In this document: positions 1-13,100 of the stretch, one piece after another | Layout: each line of letters starts with the position of its first letter | Numbering within the stretch: position 1 is the stretch's first letter | Assembly (NCBI GenBank): GCA_023055355.1 | Contig: JALJCS010000001.1 | Location: forward strand, 102,781,381-102,845,380 | DNA: 64,000 nt | Source: Agelaius tricolor | Lineage: Eukaryota > Chordata > Aves > Passeriformes > Icteridae | Reading direction: 5' to 3' | Position numbers and translations under genes: made by a program | Notes under the pieces: model-generated | What the model saw: the letters and a program-made list of their open reading frames with translations, nothing else | The model's database searches: none | Told to the model about the DNA's origin: nothing

Positions 1-944
1 TTAAATACCATAAAGTGTCACATGCATATGATTTCCTCTATGTACAATCTTCTTCAACAATGAAAGATCTAATTTCACCATTTCTGCTATCTGCAGTGAA
101 TTTTTTTCACACAGCTCTAGATGGCAGTGCTGATAAACAACTAGTACACTCAGCAGGGATATATTTTACTTGGTGAACTGCTACAATTGATTTGAAGTCT
201 TAACCTTTCCTCCACTTACCCTGTTTCCCACTCTACCACCTGCAGCCCTATAAACAGAAAAGACTTGCATGATGGAAGCCATCTGTACAGTAACTCATCT
301 CATCAGAGTGCTGAAGAGCTGTTCTGCTCAAGTGTTATCAATGTCTTCCAACTCACTGTGTATTTTTCTTATTGCTAAAAACAATCCCAAGCATTCTCTT
401 TGGCAGATTAGTAAGGAATTCAAGTAGCAGATGTTCAAATCACTTTTTATTTTTTGCATATTGAATCTCCATAAGGATACCAAGATCTGTTTCTTGGTCT
501 TTGTGCTAAGTGTAGCAGTTCAATCATCTCTTCTCTACAGACAGAAACTACGGAAATGCCTGAGAATATATTAGCTGAAAACCCATGTACATTTTTAAAA
601 AATTATATTTAGCTTCCCTGGGAAATACCAAGAATAACATAAGCTGATTTTTATTCCTATGCCCCCATGAAAAATAAATATTGTGTCACAGGGAATACCT
701 GAGTACATGTTTACAAGCTACTGTTGCACAAACTTCCTTCAATCAAAACTCTCCCTAACGTACAACAAATAGAAATGCCTGCCTTACATTCCTCAGTATA
801 AATTTGGCATAAAAAGTTGTCCTCTGAAGACATGAGTGAAGTTGTCTGATGGGATAAAATCTATTGGATTAGTTGGACTGCAAATCTTTGATAGCATATG
901 TGTTCTCTGTCTTGCACAGATACAGAATTCTCATTATAATTTTT
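1..944. other. Intergenic or intronic DNA, no gene seen
   Basis: AT-rich unique-looking sequence. No reading frame here resembles a protein I know, and there is no RNA gene or recognisable repeat before the CR1 tail that starts near 945. Confidence 0.6.
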
Positions 945-2225
945 AGAATCATAGAATATGCTGAGTTGGAAGAACCACCATGCAACACCATCACACAGTC
1001 CAAATCCTGGCCCTATGCAGGACATTCCAAGAGTCACACCATGTGTCTAAGAGCATTGTCCAAGCACTTCTTGATCTTAGACAGGCTTGGTACTCTGACC
1101 ACTTCCCTGGGGAGCCATCAGCTTTGTGCCATTTCCTTGAGTCCTGTCACTGGTCACACAAGTGAGGGAATCAGTGCCTGCCCTTCCTCTTCCTTTTGAG
1201 GATCTTGAAGATCACAATGAGGTCTCCCCTCAGCTACTTCTGCTCCAGGCTGAACAAATCAAGCATCCTCAGCTGCTTTTCAAATGGTTTCCTCTCCAGA
1301 CCCTTCACCATCTTTGCTGCTCTACTTTGGACACTGTTTAATAACTTAAAGTCTTTATATTTTGGCACCCAAAACTGTACACAGAACTCAAGGTGAGGCT
1401 GCCCCAGTGCAGAGCAGAACAGAACAATCTCCTCCCTTGCCTGGCTGGTGATGCTGTGCCTTATGCCCCCAGGACATGGTTGGTCCTCCTGCCTGCCAGG
1501 GCACTGCTCATATTCAACTCATATTCAACTTGCCACTGACCAGGACTCCCAGACCCCTTTCCACAGTTCTGCTCTCCTGGTTTTTTTTCCTGGTCAATAC
1601 ACACAACCAGTATTTAGCAGAATCCAGCACTTGCCTTTGTTAAACTTCATTCAGTTGGTGACTGCCCAACTCTGTAATTTGTTAAGGTCTTTCTGCAAGA
1701 CCTCTCTGCCCACAAGCAGGTCAACAGCTTCTCCCAAATTAAGGGCATCTGCAAACTTATTGTTTCTTCAAGTCCTGTGCTTAAGTTGTTAATGAAGATG
1801 TTGAAGAGATGTCGAAGAGAGCTGGGCCAAGGGTGCTGCCCTGCAGAGATCCATCAGTGTCTGGTTGCCAGTTTGATGTCACTCCCTTCACCATAACCCT
1901 CTGTGCCTGACCTGTGAGTCTGTTGCTCACCCACTATGCAACTTGTTTATCCAGTTGTGTGATGGAAGGCTACTACAAGACACAGTTTCAAAAGCTTTGA
2001 TGAAGTCCAAAAAGATGTTATCTACTGCCTTTCCTAAACTAACTTGTGGGCCTTCATTGTCATAGAAGGAAATCAGGTTCAACAAGCAGGACTCTTCCCT
2101 CATGAGGCCATGCTGGTTGTGACCGGCTGCACTGTCCTCCAGGTGCTTTTCAATACCTCCTAGAATAATCTTTTCCATGACTTTACCAGTCACTGAAGAG
2201 ACCAGAACAAGTAACTTTAGGTACA
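945..2225 (-). mobile_element. CR1 LINE retrotransposon copy, 5'-truncated, with broken reverse transcriptase
   Basis: The left edge (AATCATAGAATATGCTGAG, then TTGGAAGAACC) is the reverse complement of the avian CR1 3' tail, so the element runs on the minus strand with its 3' end at about 945. Reading leftwards from about 2225, the minus strand gives CR1 reverse-transcriptase blocks in the right order: SSVTGKVMEKII, NQHGLM...SCLLNLISFYD, then LDFIKAFETV, then QRVMVKGVTSNW...LQGSTLGPALF, then KFADA, then MKFN-type sequence near 1650. At least two frame changes are needed between 1930 and 1740. The second Asp of the catalytic FADD motif is replaced by Ala (1744-1758), and KAFDT reads KAFET. The copy is therefore dead. 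An 11-bp duplication (CATATTCAACT) sits near 1508-1530. The first roughly 50 codons of the open frame ending at 2376 do not look like CR1, so the 5' break is placed near 2225. CR1 elements have no target-site duplication to mark the edge. Confidence 0.93.
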
Positions 2226-2376
2226 TAGGTATTAGGTAGGGTTCTTTTAGAAAAATATATAGTGCCATGCAAGGTTCTAAAGCATTTTTATGGGATCTTC
2301 TACACTGGTAAATCTTAGAGCACCCTGAAGCATGATTTTGGCACGTGTTGGCTAGGACTTGCCCAGCAATTTCCAT
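1927..2376 (-). pseudogene. Open remnant of CR1 reverse transcriptase (149 codons)
   Basis: This is the longest intact piece of the CR1 ORF2 in the copy above. The C-terminal 95 or so codons match the fingers/palm part of a CR1 reverse transcriptase, including the region of the first catalytic Asp (LDFIKAFET). The N-terminal third encodes sequence with no CR1 likeness and probably lies outside the element. The apparent ATG is a chance start and no host promoter is visible. I see no sign that it is expressed or functional. Confidence 0.75.
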
Positions 2377-2699
2377 AGCTTAGGGGTAAAGACCTTCCAC
2401 AAATCGTTACCAATAGTCAATTTGCATTTAGAAAACTTATTTTGGAGGCAGTGAAATTATACTAGCATGCCCACATATTTTTCTGTGCCAGTGACTTCAG
2501 TGTTCCAATATATTCTTGGACAGGTTTAATTTTCTCTTACAGAAATAATCTAAATTGTCAATGCTTTCCTTCTTTAAAGAAATAACATCATTGCTTTCAG
2601 ACTACAAGTTTATGAACAGATATAGGTACTGCAGTTTCAGAATCCAGACAAAAAAAGAAGAATAAAAGAAGTTGTTGGAATCATATGAGTGTGAAGCTG
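2226..2699. other. Spacer between two CR1 copies
   Basis: Unique-looking AT-rich sequence between two oppositely oriented CR1 copies. Nothing further recognised. Confidence 0.5.
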
Positions 2700-3147
2700 A
2701 TTAATAGTCTGGAACAGGAATCTTATGAGGATTGGCTGAGGGAGCTGGGTTTGTTTATCCTGGAGAAAATGAGGCGCAGGGAGAACCTTATCACTGTCCA
2801 CAACTGTCTAAAAGGAGGTTGGATCCTGGTCACAGTCAGTCTCTTCTCCTCAAAGTGATAGGACAAGAGGAAATGTCCTTAAGTTGCATTAGGAGAAGCG
2901 TAGATTAAATACTTATGAAACTGACATTACTGAAAGAGCAGTCAGGCATTGTAATAGGCTTCCCATGGCAGTGGAGAAATTGCCATCCCTGGAACTGTTA
3001 AAAAAGGTGTGAATGTGGCTCTTGGAGATATGGTTTCATGGTGATCGTGGTGGTACTTGTGTGAGGTGGTACTTGTGGTGGAGTTTACAGTTGGACTTGG
3101 TGACCTAAGAGGTCTTTTCCAAATTTAATGATTCAATGATTCTGTGG
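2700..3147 (+). mobile_element. CR1 LINE 3' end
   Basis: Plus-strand CR1 tail. Diagnostic stretches include GGCTGAGGGAGCTGGG, CCTGGAGAAAATGAGG, ACCTTATCACT, GATAGGACAAGAGGAAATG, AGTTGCATTAGGAGAAG and the end TTTCCAAATTTAATGATTCAATGATTCTGTGG-type tail with degenerate 8-mer repeats. It covers roughly the last 450 bp of the element (end of ORF2 plus 3' UTR). A local duplication of GGTGGTACTTGTG lies near 3050-3080. Divergence from the typical consensus is visible throughout, so it is not a recent insertion. It lies about 470 bp from the minus-strand CR1, tail pointing away. Confidence 0.93.
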
Positions 3148-5822
3148 TTGATAGCCATCATTCTGAGGAATTCTTGCTGAAGCATGAGGAATATTTGAGA
3201 TTTTTTTGAGAGATATTTTTTGAGAAGGTCTAATATTTATTAATATTTATTAATATTTATTAATATATATTATTAAATAATATATATTTATTAGGTCTAA
3301 TATTATTAAAATCAAGATAATATCAATCAAATAAGATTTTATTCCTTGAGCATGATACAGAAGAATGCTGATGTTTGGTCAGAGAAGGTTTTTAACATGG
3401 AAATCTTGGATGAAAAATGAAAAAAATCATGGTGAAAAATGAAACATATAATCCTTGTGTATCTTGATTTACTGACATTAAAATTACCACAAAATGAACA
3501 CTACACAAAACTACAGAAATAATTTTATTCTTCACAATCTTTAAGATCTTTCAGGAAATTTCTCAGCATAACTAAAAATCATTATATTTGTTTTCATTTG
3601 CCTTGTAGGGTTAACCTATAGCTTTAACACAATATCAAGGTATAGAGGATCATAATTTGGCAAATACACTTCAAATCCTACTGGATCCATGTGCTTCAGA
3701 GCCTTCTTAGTTGAATGCTACTTAGCTGAGTTTCTGATCAAGTTTCTTGAAGGGAATTACTCTGTAGCTCACATACAAAGGTGTCTGATAACTATGTGTA
3801 ATGATGGCTACAAAAGGACAGAAGTGTAGGTACTATTTGAACTTAATCTGCCCAAGAACAGAGCTTATCTTGATAATACAAGAATAGACCTTATTGCAAC
3901 ATGACATCTGCATATTCAACTCATAAATAGTGCAATGAAACTAGTATATAATACAAAATTGCAAGGTGTAGCTATATTCAGGCCTGTTGGAAGTATTATC
4001 AGTAGATAAAAGTCACCATTTCTTCTGTTGTGTTCAACTCATAAAAGTGATGTTACATGGGTTTTATCACTATTGACTAGAAAGCTAATACTTTTTTTTT
4101 ATAACTATTCAAAGCTATTTCTGACTAAAGAAAAAACATTTCCTATCTGAAGAAAAGAAGGAAATTGCTTTCTCTCTTTCAGGATATTCCTGCAGTCAGT
4201 TCCTGCAGTTAGGCAAATTGTGACGTTTTTGAAACTCAAAACATTGTAGATATTGATCACTTTTGATGAAGATTCTGATGGGAAGTCTTCTGAGAGTCAG
4301 TAGGGACTGAAAGGAAGCTATTGCAGTTTTGGAAATATCATGCCTAAAATACAGTTTTGAAGTAAAATATATATAATAGATATCATACACTTTCTGTAGA
4401 GATTGCACACTCATGCTCTAAGATTATTCATCTGCTCATAAGACTAGTATGAAAAAGCTTTGGAAAAGCTTGGCATTCAATATTAAGGTAAAAGACCCAC
4501 AGCAGAGTGCTGCAAATATCCACATATACACAAGAGGATGCCTTAACAAGATTTTAAATTTTTGTTTCAATCACTGTACAAATGAATTTTCCTGGTTAAT
4601 ATTTATTCTTTGGGAATGGAAACAAATAGCTGTTCTGGTCAACCACAGTAAGATCATTCTCAAGCTTCATTTCATTAATAAGACATACAATTCCTCTCAG
4701 ACACATATAAGTCTAAATAAATATACTATGCCCTGTGTTTGCTTGTCTGAAACAGGCATAGCAGAAGGATGTATGAAATATCTTAAATGATGACAACCTT
4801 TTTGATTCTTTTGGCAGTTTTGCATTATAATTCCTTAATTTTATCAGCTAAAGATTTTCTCAAATCAAGCTAAAAATTTCTGCTTAGAGAGAATGCTCAT
4901 TCCTTCTTATTCTGCCCTTGTTGGCTAATGAGAATAATTGGTCCCCATCCTCTTATAACATTCCTTTATGTATTTGTAGGCAGTTATCATGGCTCCCCAG
5001 TGGTCATTATGTTTAGTTATTGAACATCTGCTCAAGAGTTTATTGATGCTGTAGATAGTACCATCTCTGCTGGGAGTAATAGCACACTGCACTCTGTGGC
5101 CATTCAGGGAGCCCTACCTGCAGGAAGGTCACTCAGTAGTAAATCCGAAACACCTAAAAAATGCAAAGTCCTTACCATGAACACAAAGGTTTATATTTTT
5201 TCACATATCAGTGGATTAGGCTGTTGCAAACCTAAAAGGCAAGATTTGTTAAAACCACATATAATTGTGACAATTTTTTTTTTTAAGAAAAGGGGCAAGG
5301 ATTTTGTTTGTATTTGATCATGTTTTCATGGTGCCTTAAAACATCAGATAAAGACTTTACTTATTCCCAGACATTTTGTACTGAATTCCTATGAGGTCTT
5401 GACATTTCTATATTACCTTCCATGCTTGAGAAGAAAATATTGCAAGCCTGACAGGTGTTAACAAGCAAAACATTCAATAGTAAACATAGTATTAATTATA
5501 AAGTTTGTGTCCTTTGTTTTGTTCCCTGCTTTGTCTCAGAGTAACTTTTAGGTAAGGAACACTTGATTTAAAGTCTACAGTAGAAAAGAGAAAGTTTTGG
5601 ACAAGTTTGTAAAAAATAGAAGGTGACTTTGAGCTAAGAGTACAGTATGGTCTACAGATCATTTCTCTTTTATTTATTAAATAATGCCAGCTACAAAACA
5701 CATTTAAATCCTCCACTGAGAGGAAAAGTTTACATTAGGTTTACATTGATTAGGTTAACAGCAATAAAAATTAGATGTAATAGTTCAATCAGTGGGAATT
5801 TTTAAGTGGGATAACAGGGAAT
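3148..5822. other. AT-rich DNA without a gene
   Basis: It includes a TAATATTTAT-type tandem stretch at about 3232-3297 (about four imperfect 10-bp units running into TATATATT). The remainder is unique-looking. Short frames at 4196-4414, 4449-4790, 5096-5317 and 5492-5716 are AT-rich, have no recognisable domain and look like chance. Confidence 0.55.
3232..3297. repeat. AT-rich minisatellite-like tract (TAATATTTAT units)
   Basis: Tandem TAATATTTAT units followed by TATATATTATTAAATAATATATAT-type dyads. It lies 85 bp after the CR1 tail. Confidence 0.8.
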
Positions 5823-5853
5823 GAAACCAAAAGGATTTAGGCCTTTTGGTTTC
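5823..5853. repeat. Perfect 12-bp inverted repeat (hairpin)
   Basis: GAAACCAAAAGG at 5823-5834 pairs perfectly with CCTTTTGGTTTC at 5842-5853 across a 7-nt loop. There is no T run after it and no neighbouring gene. The stem is too short for a microRNA precursor. Confidence 0.85.
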
Positions 5854-8800
5854 CTGAAGTTTAAGTGAAAGACACCTTCACACAGATGCAAATAATATCA
5901 CACTTACAGTGTTTTGTATCATCTGTTATAGTAATCACTGTATCTACCAATATGTTTCAGTCACTCTGCACTTCCTTTTTTAGCTCATTTTCCTTAGTCC
6001 CTAACAACATTCTGTGAATGCTATAAGGATTAGATAATTCCAGGAAAGAAGGAAGGAAGGTATTTTAATATCTAAATGAATAGTATCTGCTATTTTTAAC
6101 TAGGAATATATTTTTAAATTAATTATCTGTTTTACCTTATTGTACAACCCTAAACATGTGTGGCCATGTACCACGATAAAGATGTGACACCTAAGCTGAA
6201 TATTGCTGTACCGCGTTTACTGATAGAGCACTGGGGTGGTGTCTTACTCTATGTTAAAACTGCTGGCAGATTAGCAGCCAAAATGCTGAGAGCCTTCCAA
6301 TTTGAAGGCATTGGGTGGGCCAACTGGCACACTATTTATGAAAGGGACATTCAAACTATGCACATTGCTAAGCTGCCACTGTGAATGAGAAAAAGACAAG
6401 CAAAGTGTTATTGAAGCAAAGCCTAGAAAAAGAGCATCAAAGAGATTGGAACAATGAAGAGCTGCTTTCAGAATGGGATCATGAAAGCCTGAAGCCCTGT
6501 GGCAAGGCTGGCAGGTGGACACATGCTGCTGCAGATCACAGCAGCAGGAAAAGCCATCAGGATACTGTACAGAGTTGGCAAGGTTGTTAGAATCCAGTTG
6601 GGGTAGATTAGAAGCCCTGCAGAGAAAGGATTAGCAGCTATGGGCATAGTTTAGACAGCAGGAAGGTGAAATGAAAATCCACAGTCAACTTATACCTACC
6701 TTTGTGCTTTTTTCCTCCCTGGTGTCAGTGAAAAAGTGTTTCATGAACTGAAACACTTTACAGTTTTGTTTGGATACATTAGTCTGGAAAAGTGTTCCTA
6801 TCTTATTCTATTCCTGGCTCAGGGAACTGGCTGAGAGCACTGTGTCTCTAGTGGGCAAGGAGAGAAAAGCCCAGCTATCTATCTTCCACTACCTCTGGTA
6901 TCTTGTTTCCATTCAAGACAAATCTTGGAGTCATCAAGACCATTTAAGTTTCTTAGGGAATACTATAAAGAGAAAACTGCAAGCATGTAGAAATGAGTGC
7001 TCTACATGTTGTTTTTGACGAGTTTCTCACAGATACACTAGAAATCCAGCATGCATGACTAGAGATCTGGGGTGTGATGAGAATTCACAATTAATTGCAT
7101 CAAAGTCCCATGACCATGTTTTGGTGTGGACTCTCTAACACTCCAAGCTTACGTCTTCTTGATGACTTAAGGTACAGAGAATTTCCAGTTTTCTGCAGTT
7201 TGGCTCACATTCTGCTGAGGTTTCAAATTTGAGTGCCAGGCAGATCCTCTGCACTACTACCTCACCAAAGAATCTGACCTCTGAAGCTGAAGTTTGCAGG
7301 ATAATCCTTCTCCCTTTCTGTTTGGTCTTTATTGTCCTTATATGGAAACAGAGATAACAACTGGAAGAAAATACCTCTAATGGTAAAGATCTCTTATGGT
7401 GCTTTGGGGCAGAGTGTGAGAAAACAGGACCTCCCATCTTGTACACAGTGATCCTGTTTGAATTCTAAGGCAAAGCACTCACTTCAGTGCATATATCAAA
7501 TCAAAATACAACTGGTATAAATCAGCTGTATTTATTTATTTATTTAACTAACAGGTCTTACCCAGATGAACCAGCACAGCTAGTTACATGATAGATTGTA
7601 CCAAGCCAATAATGATAACATTTATACTGAATTTATTTCATGAGGCATATGGACTGGCTTTCAGTTATGACTCAGTTCATATAACAGGTCAGTTTTGAAA
7701 TAAATGAAATAAAAGTCCATGTGTATTTAGAGATGTATTCATTTTACTGCTTGCCTTTTCATTTGCTCTCAATAGTGATTGAGGACTTTTATAGCTATAT
7801 ATAAATGTTGCTGATAGGGACTTTTAGGTTGGATCTTTCCATTAGAGTTGAGTTATCTTGCATCTGGCCAACTTAAAATTACCTAGGCATACTTTCCCAC
7901 ATTTTTCTACTTGCAAGTAAAACATAAACGATTCTAAAGAATTCGGGTTCTAAAGAATAAAGAGTTCCTGCGAATATCACTGTTTATGTATTCTGATATA
8001 TTTATTCCTTTTCTTGTGACTGAATCTCATCCTTCCATAAAATTACTGATTACATAGTCTGATGTGAAGTGTAGGTGATTGCTGAGAATTATTTTCATGT
8101 TTGTTTATAGTGTCACTCTCAGTGACATATTTCAGCCTCATTAAACCAGAACTTGTCCAAATCTCCCTTCCTGTTTTACAATGAAAAATATAATCATTTT
8201 ACTTGGAATCTTAGAGGCAACTTCAACATGGGTATTCTCATGCTCATGCCATCATATTAGGAATATTTTCTACATATTTTTGTAACTGCAAGTATTTTTG
8301 TAAGTTTTGTAAGTGTAAAGACTTTTCTTCTATGCTCTTACAATTAAGTAATATTGCTAAAGCTCACTGATTTCATATTGGATAACTTTTATACCCTTTT
8401 TATCCCTAACAACTCAATTTCCTCATTTGTGTGTGTTCAAAATAATGCTGCAAATCTATTTTCCCACTCCCTCTTATTTATATTCTTTACAACACCCTTT
8501 TTTTTTTTGCATCATACTCTGTAAAAATCTTGTTCATTTTTTTTTTAAGAATTTCCTGCCTCTAACTTTAATTTGTTATTTGCCACTGAGGAATTGAAAT
8601 TTACCTTGAATCCACAAGGCTGTGCCCAGCCTCAGCTGTTACATTTCCAAAGCAAACATGGTAACACTTGTTTCCTGGTTTTCAGTCCCATCAGGGAAGG
8701 GATAGCCACTAAACTTCTGCTAAACTACATCACTACCATTTTTTACCCTTCTAAGAATTTTTGCTTGATTGGTTACCAACAAGCGACTTAGCAGAGGTAA

Positions 8801-9639
8801 GCCACTGACAAGAATTGTGGTGACAAGCATTGTCCCTTTCTTTAATTGTAATTCCCATTTGTTTGAATCTGCTATTTTTTGTCTTTTGCTTAAATAATAA
8901 CTTGTCATTTTAGGTTTTTTTTTGGTTTACCTTTCACAAGAGGACATGGGAAATCATTAGAGTTCCAAATTACTAAATATAATTCTGATAATTAGAATCA
9001 GTAAGCACCTTCAAGAATATTATGGTATCCTGTTTTTATATCAAGCCATACCATCATTTGATCTGAATTTATAGGGATTTAACAGCTTTATCATATTTCA
9101 CTTTCTTACACCAAAGAAGAATGAACTATAAATTGGAGGTGTATTATGAACTCAGTTTATATTTAATTAAAAACTGAAGTTAAAATTCAGAAGCCAGGCA
9201 GGAGTAGAGCTGCCAGTGTTGGTTGAGGCTGCTATAAACCTGATAAAGAAGAAAGTGTGGGGTTTTAAATTGAGATTGCTGGTAGGATAACTGTGGGTTT
9301 CTGTAGTGACAAACTGTACTTACAGATTCTAGGAGCCCCTGATGAAAAGCTGTTCTCATTCCCTAATGTTTTATGGGAACACTACAGCCTCTTGGAATAT
9401 TTTTCAAGCAAAAAGACATCATCATGACAACACTGGAAAAAGAAGGGCAAAAAAATTTCTTTCTGGTAGGGAAATAAAGACATCTTAAGCTCGACTTCAA
9501 AAGCTCTCTACAGCAAACAGTAGCTGTGGAGATACCGTTTCATCTTTGCCTCTGGGATATTATTAAGCCTTTCTAGTAGCTTTAACTGCAGGAGAAGGGA
9601 TTACAGAAGTTGCTGCTGTGTAGCTGCCTGACATACAAA
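5854..9639. other. Intergenic or intronic DNA, no gene seen
   Basis: Mostly AT-rich. Somewhat less AT-rich sequence at 6150-7020 and 7135-7446 carries short frames (74, 69, 82 and 103 codons) that I do not recognise; they may be remnants of an old unidentified repeat. ATTTATTTATTTATTTA at about 7530-7546 is a minimal tetranucleotide run. Confidence 0.5.
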
Positions 9640-10170
9640 TATCTGGAAAAGCACAGATCACGTTTTTGTACAAGGGCCACTTATTAGACAGCACTGAAAG
9701 CTTAACCTAGAATGAATAGCACACCACACTGCTAGCTGCACACAAACAAAAAACACGCAGGACCCTCATGATTCATGCTGGCCTTTTAAGTGCTTTGGGT
9801 GAATATTCAGGCTCCCGGCTTCCCTTTTGTCATGGCTGTGTGTACAGAGATCGGTGCTAATTAAGGCTGTGCTGTTTTGGTACAGAGAACCATGCCATGC
9901 CATTCACCCTGCTTCAGTTCAGGCTGTGTCAGCATTTCCATGACAAATCCTTACTTTCAAGGGTTTACAGCTTAATCGGAGCAAAACCCGCAATTGGCTG
10001 ACATGACACACACTGTTACCATGTTAAAGGCTTTGTGCACAGGAGCCAAGAACACAAAGAAATTATTTCAGGTGCTTCTCTTTACTTCTAGCTGCTGCTT
10101 TAGCCTGGTAATGGCTTTCTATTCCAAAATGGAATGTATAGGGTCAAGGCCCTTATTGCGAGTTACTTGT
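9640..10170. promoter_or_regulatory. Possible conserved non-coding element
   Basis: About 530 bp of higher-complexity, more GC-balanced sequence stands out from its AT-rich surroundings and has no repeat signature. It contains a homeodomain core GCTAATTAAGG (9856-9866) and long stretches free of low-complexity runs. The 61-codon frame at 9994-10179 is not convincing as protein. The call rests only on compositional contrast and motif content; no alignment could be made, so it is weak. Confidence 0.25.
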
Positions 10171-13100
10171 TACATTTGAAATGGGAGGGGGAAGAAATCA
10201 AAATAGCTGTATGGTTTTTTCCGTGCTTTTCAACAAATCACTGAGGATTTTGCAAGATTAGCCTGGTGAATCAGGGATTGGAAAATAAGTTGCAAAGTGG
10301 CAGGAGTCAGTACAGAAACAGATGTGCTCAAAACAAGTCAAGTTACACTTTGTTAGTCCTAAGAGGCTGTATTAGACTGAACAGCCATGCTTTCTATGCA
10401 TCCATAGAAATAAGTCTCTGGCAGTGAGTAGCACACGATGTCCTTAGCATCTGCTACACCCTGTCAAATCTCAGGAACCTGCTCTGAAAGACAGATTTTG
10501 TTTTTTAAAGATTAGCATGAAAAAGGAAAGTCACCTCCTCTAAATACTAATAAGGAACATTTTGATGTTATAACACAAGGAAACTGTCATGGTCAGGGGG
10601 CAGTCACTGCAATAAATAGTCCTTAGGGCAGCAGTAGAATGTGGTTCCTGGACAAAGGTGATGCTTCAATACGACCTGCATAAAATCAGGAAGGTGAATA
10701 ATTGTTTGTAGGTTTGGATATAAGCTTGATGTTTTTCCATATCAGTAAGTCAGGTGCTGATGGTGCCATTTTTATTCTTAGGGAACTGATCTCTGCCACT
10801 TGCAATGCTTATAAACAGAACTATTGTTATGAACTTGAGGGAATCAAATTTTTCTTTCATCCCACATGTAGTCTACATTTTGAAGGATACAGCCACTGAA
10901 TCTCAGCTATTTAATTCTATGATTAAAGTAAGCACATTATTTGGTCTGCACTTCGATCATCACTTAATCTTGCAGTATTCACAAAATACCTTTCTCACTT
11001 TTCATTTGCAAAAATTGTATGAGTCCAAACACACTGGGAGTCGGTTCATAAGAGACCTGAATATCTCATGTAAATAAAAATCTTCAGAAAAAGATTTTAT
11101 TTATAATTCAAGTTATTTTTATTTCAAATAATGGTATATAACAATGAATTATGTAAATCCATCTCTTCTCCGTGACTAAAATCTACTTTATACTTTAAAT
11201 TTTTTCATGTGTTAACCATACAAAATTATACATTTAAGAAGAAATAATATATGAAAATATAGCTAATATTTGGACTTTAAAAAAGAAATCAGATTAAGTA
11301 GGGAAGATTGTCACTTAATTAATTGACAAATGCAGAAGAGACTTGGAAATTGAATTCCTGAATGAACTAGTGCTTAGGAATGAAACAACTTCTATAAATA
11401 GCTATTTGCAAAACATGTCCAAAATTCCACTTTGAAGAATCTATTACTGGCTTTAGTGTATTCCCTCAAATACAACTTTAAATAACAGAGCACTTTGATG
11501 AATATTATATATGAACTAGAAATTAATAAACAATCTTAGATGAAGTGAAGAACCAGAAAAAACATTTTTCAATTCATTAAGCTGTTTCTTTCATGTGACA
11601 ATGAAATAAATGTGGAATCAAATAAAAGATATAAGGGAGTATTGTTTGTGCAATGTTGCTCTTGCAATGCTGTCCTTTTGCTTTGTCTTAACTTGCTCAT
11701 GCTGTGTAAAAATTAAATGACTGACATGATATCATCAGACCAAGTGGAAATGTTGACATGCTATGACACTGCAGTTTTTCCACATATTTATCATCAAATT
11801 TTCTGGTTTTTATTTGGTAGATACAACATTGCATATTCCTAGGGTTTGCTACTATCAGATTAGTACAAGCTAAAAAAAGCTCTGATAGGTCTAAAATTGA
11901 GAAATTATCAACCAACTCTTAAAATAAACAAAACAAAAAAATCAAACTAGAGCACTGATGAGACACAGGGAAGGAATGGCACAAGTGGCAGCACAGTTCT
12001 TTGGCACAGCATCCCTTCTTCATTGGCTCTTGAAAGGCAAGACCGTCTGACTTGTATACAATGTCCATATACGGCTTGTCATAAAAGGAAATTGTATAAT
12101 CTACCAATTTCAGGAATCTGAAATTCTGGGGGTTCCTGGGCCAGGACCTGCTTGACATTGTCCTACATTCTAGAGAACCAACAAGGGTCATGTTGACTAT
12201 TGATGATCCAGAGATATTGTAAAGAGAAACCTGGAAATTATCTTGTGTAACTTGCTTTAGCATCCCGAATTTTCCTTTTCTCCTCTGCTGTCCTTCCTTC
12301 TTCCCTTTTTATATTCATCCATATATTTAATACTGTGCTGTGGGATCAAATGTTTATACTTGTTCTTCCCAGGCTGGAATGCCTTCAAAGTAGACAGGTC
12401 TTAGTGACCTCATATCAGAGATATCTGAGTAAATCTGAATATTGTTGTTACACAGGATGTCAGTCTAGAAGCTTAATGGTCCCCTCTGACTTTACAATCC
12501 ATGAATCTGTAAATAATTGCAGTAGTAACTTGAAGATCGTAGAACACTTCTGAGAAAAATGGGGTACTTTATCTACAAAATTCTTGCAAAGACAGAGAAA
12601 AATCCTTTAGGCCTATAGCCAAGCTAGCACATTGTAGAAAATTAATTTTCATGCTTGTGCTTTCAACAAGAAATATGTCACTATTTAGAAATTATATGAA
12701 AAGGATAATAATTTCCTTTACAACAATGTGTGCTGAGAAGGAAAACATGTATAAACACTTTAGGCACAAATACACCTCCTTTGAAAAACTGAAATACATT
12801 TAAAATTACCTGGTTTAAATGATGTAGCATGTTATGAAAAAGAATGCAGCATTTTTTAATCAATTTGGTATTAGATTTTGTTATAGAATTAAAATACTGC
12901 TTAAATGAATTTAAGTTGCTGAATTACATGAATACATTTCAGAAAAAAATGTAGAACTTATATCAGATTCATATCTTAGGTTGGGCATAAAAACCAAACA
13001 CTTGTAATTTTTCTCTTATATGAATATGATAATTTCCATTTGTCTTTTTCAAACTGGGTAAACATGTGGATCAATATATTACAAAATAATATATATTCTA

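Noticed and set aside
8550..8800. Exon between T-rich acceptor and GCAGAG|GTAAGC
   Set aside because: The frame is interrupted and the acceptor is a simple T run; too weak to list.
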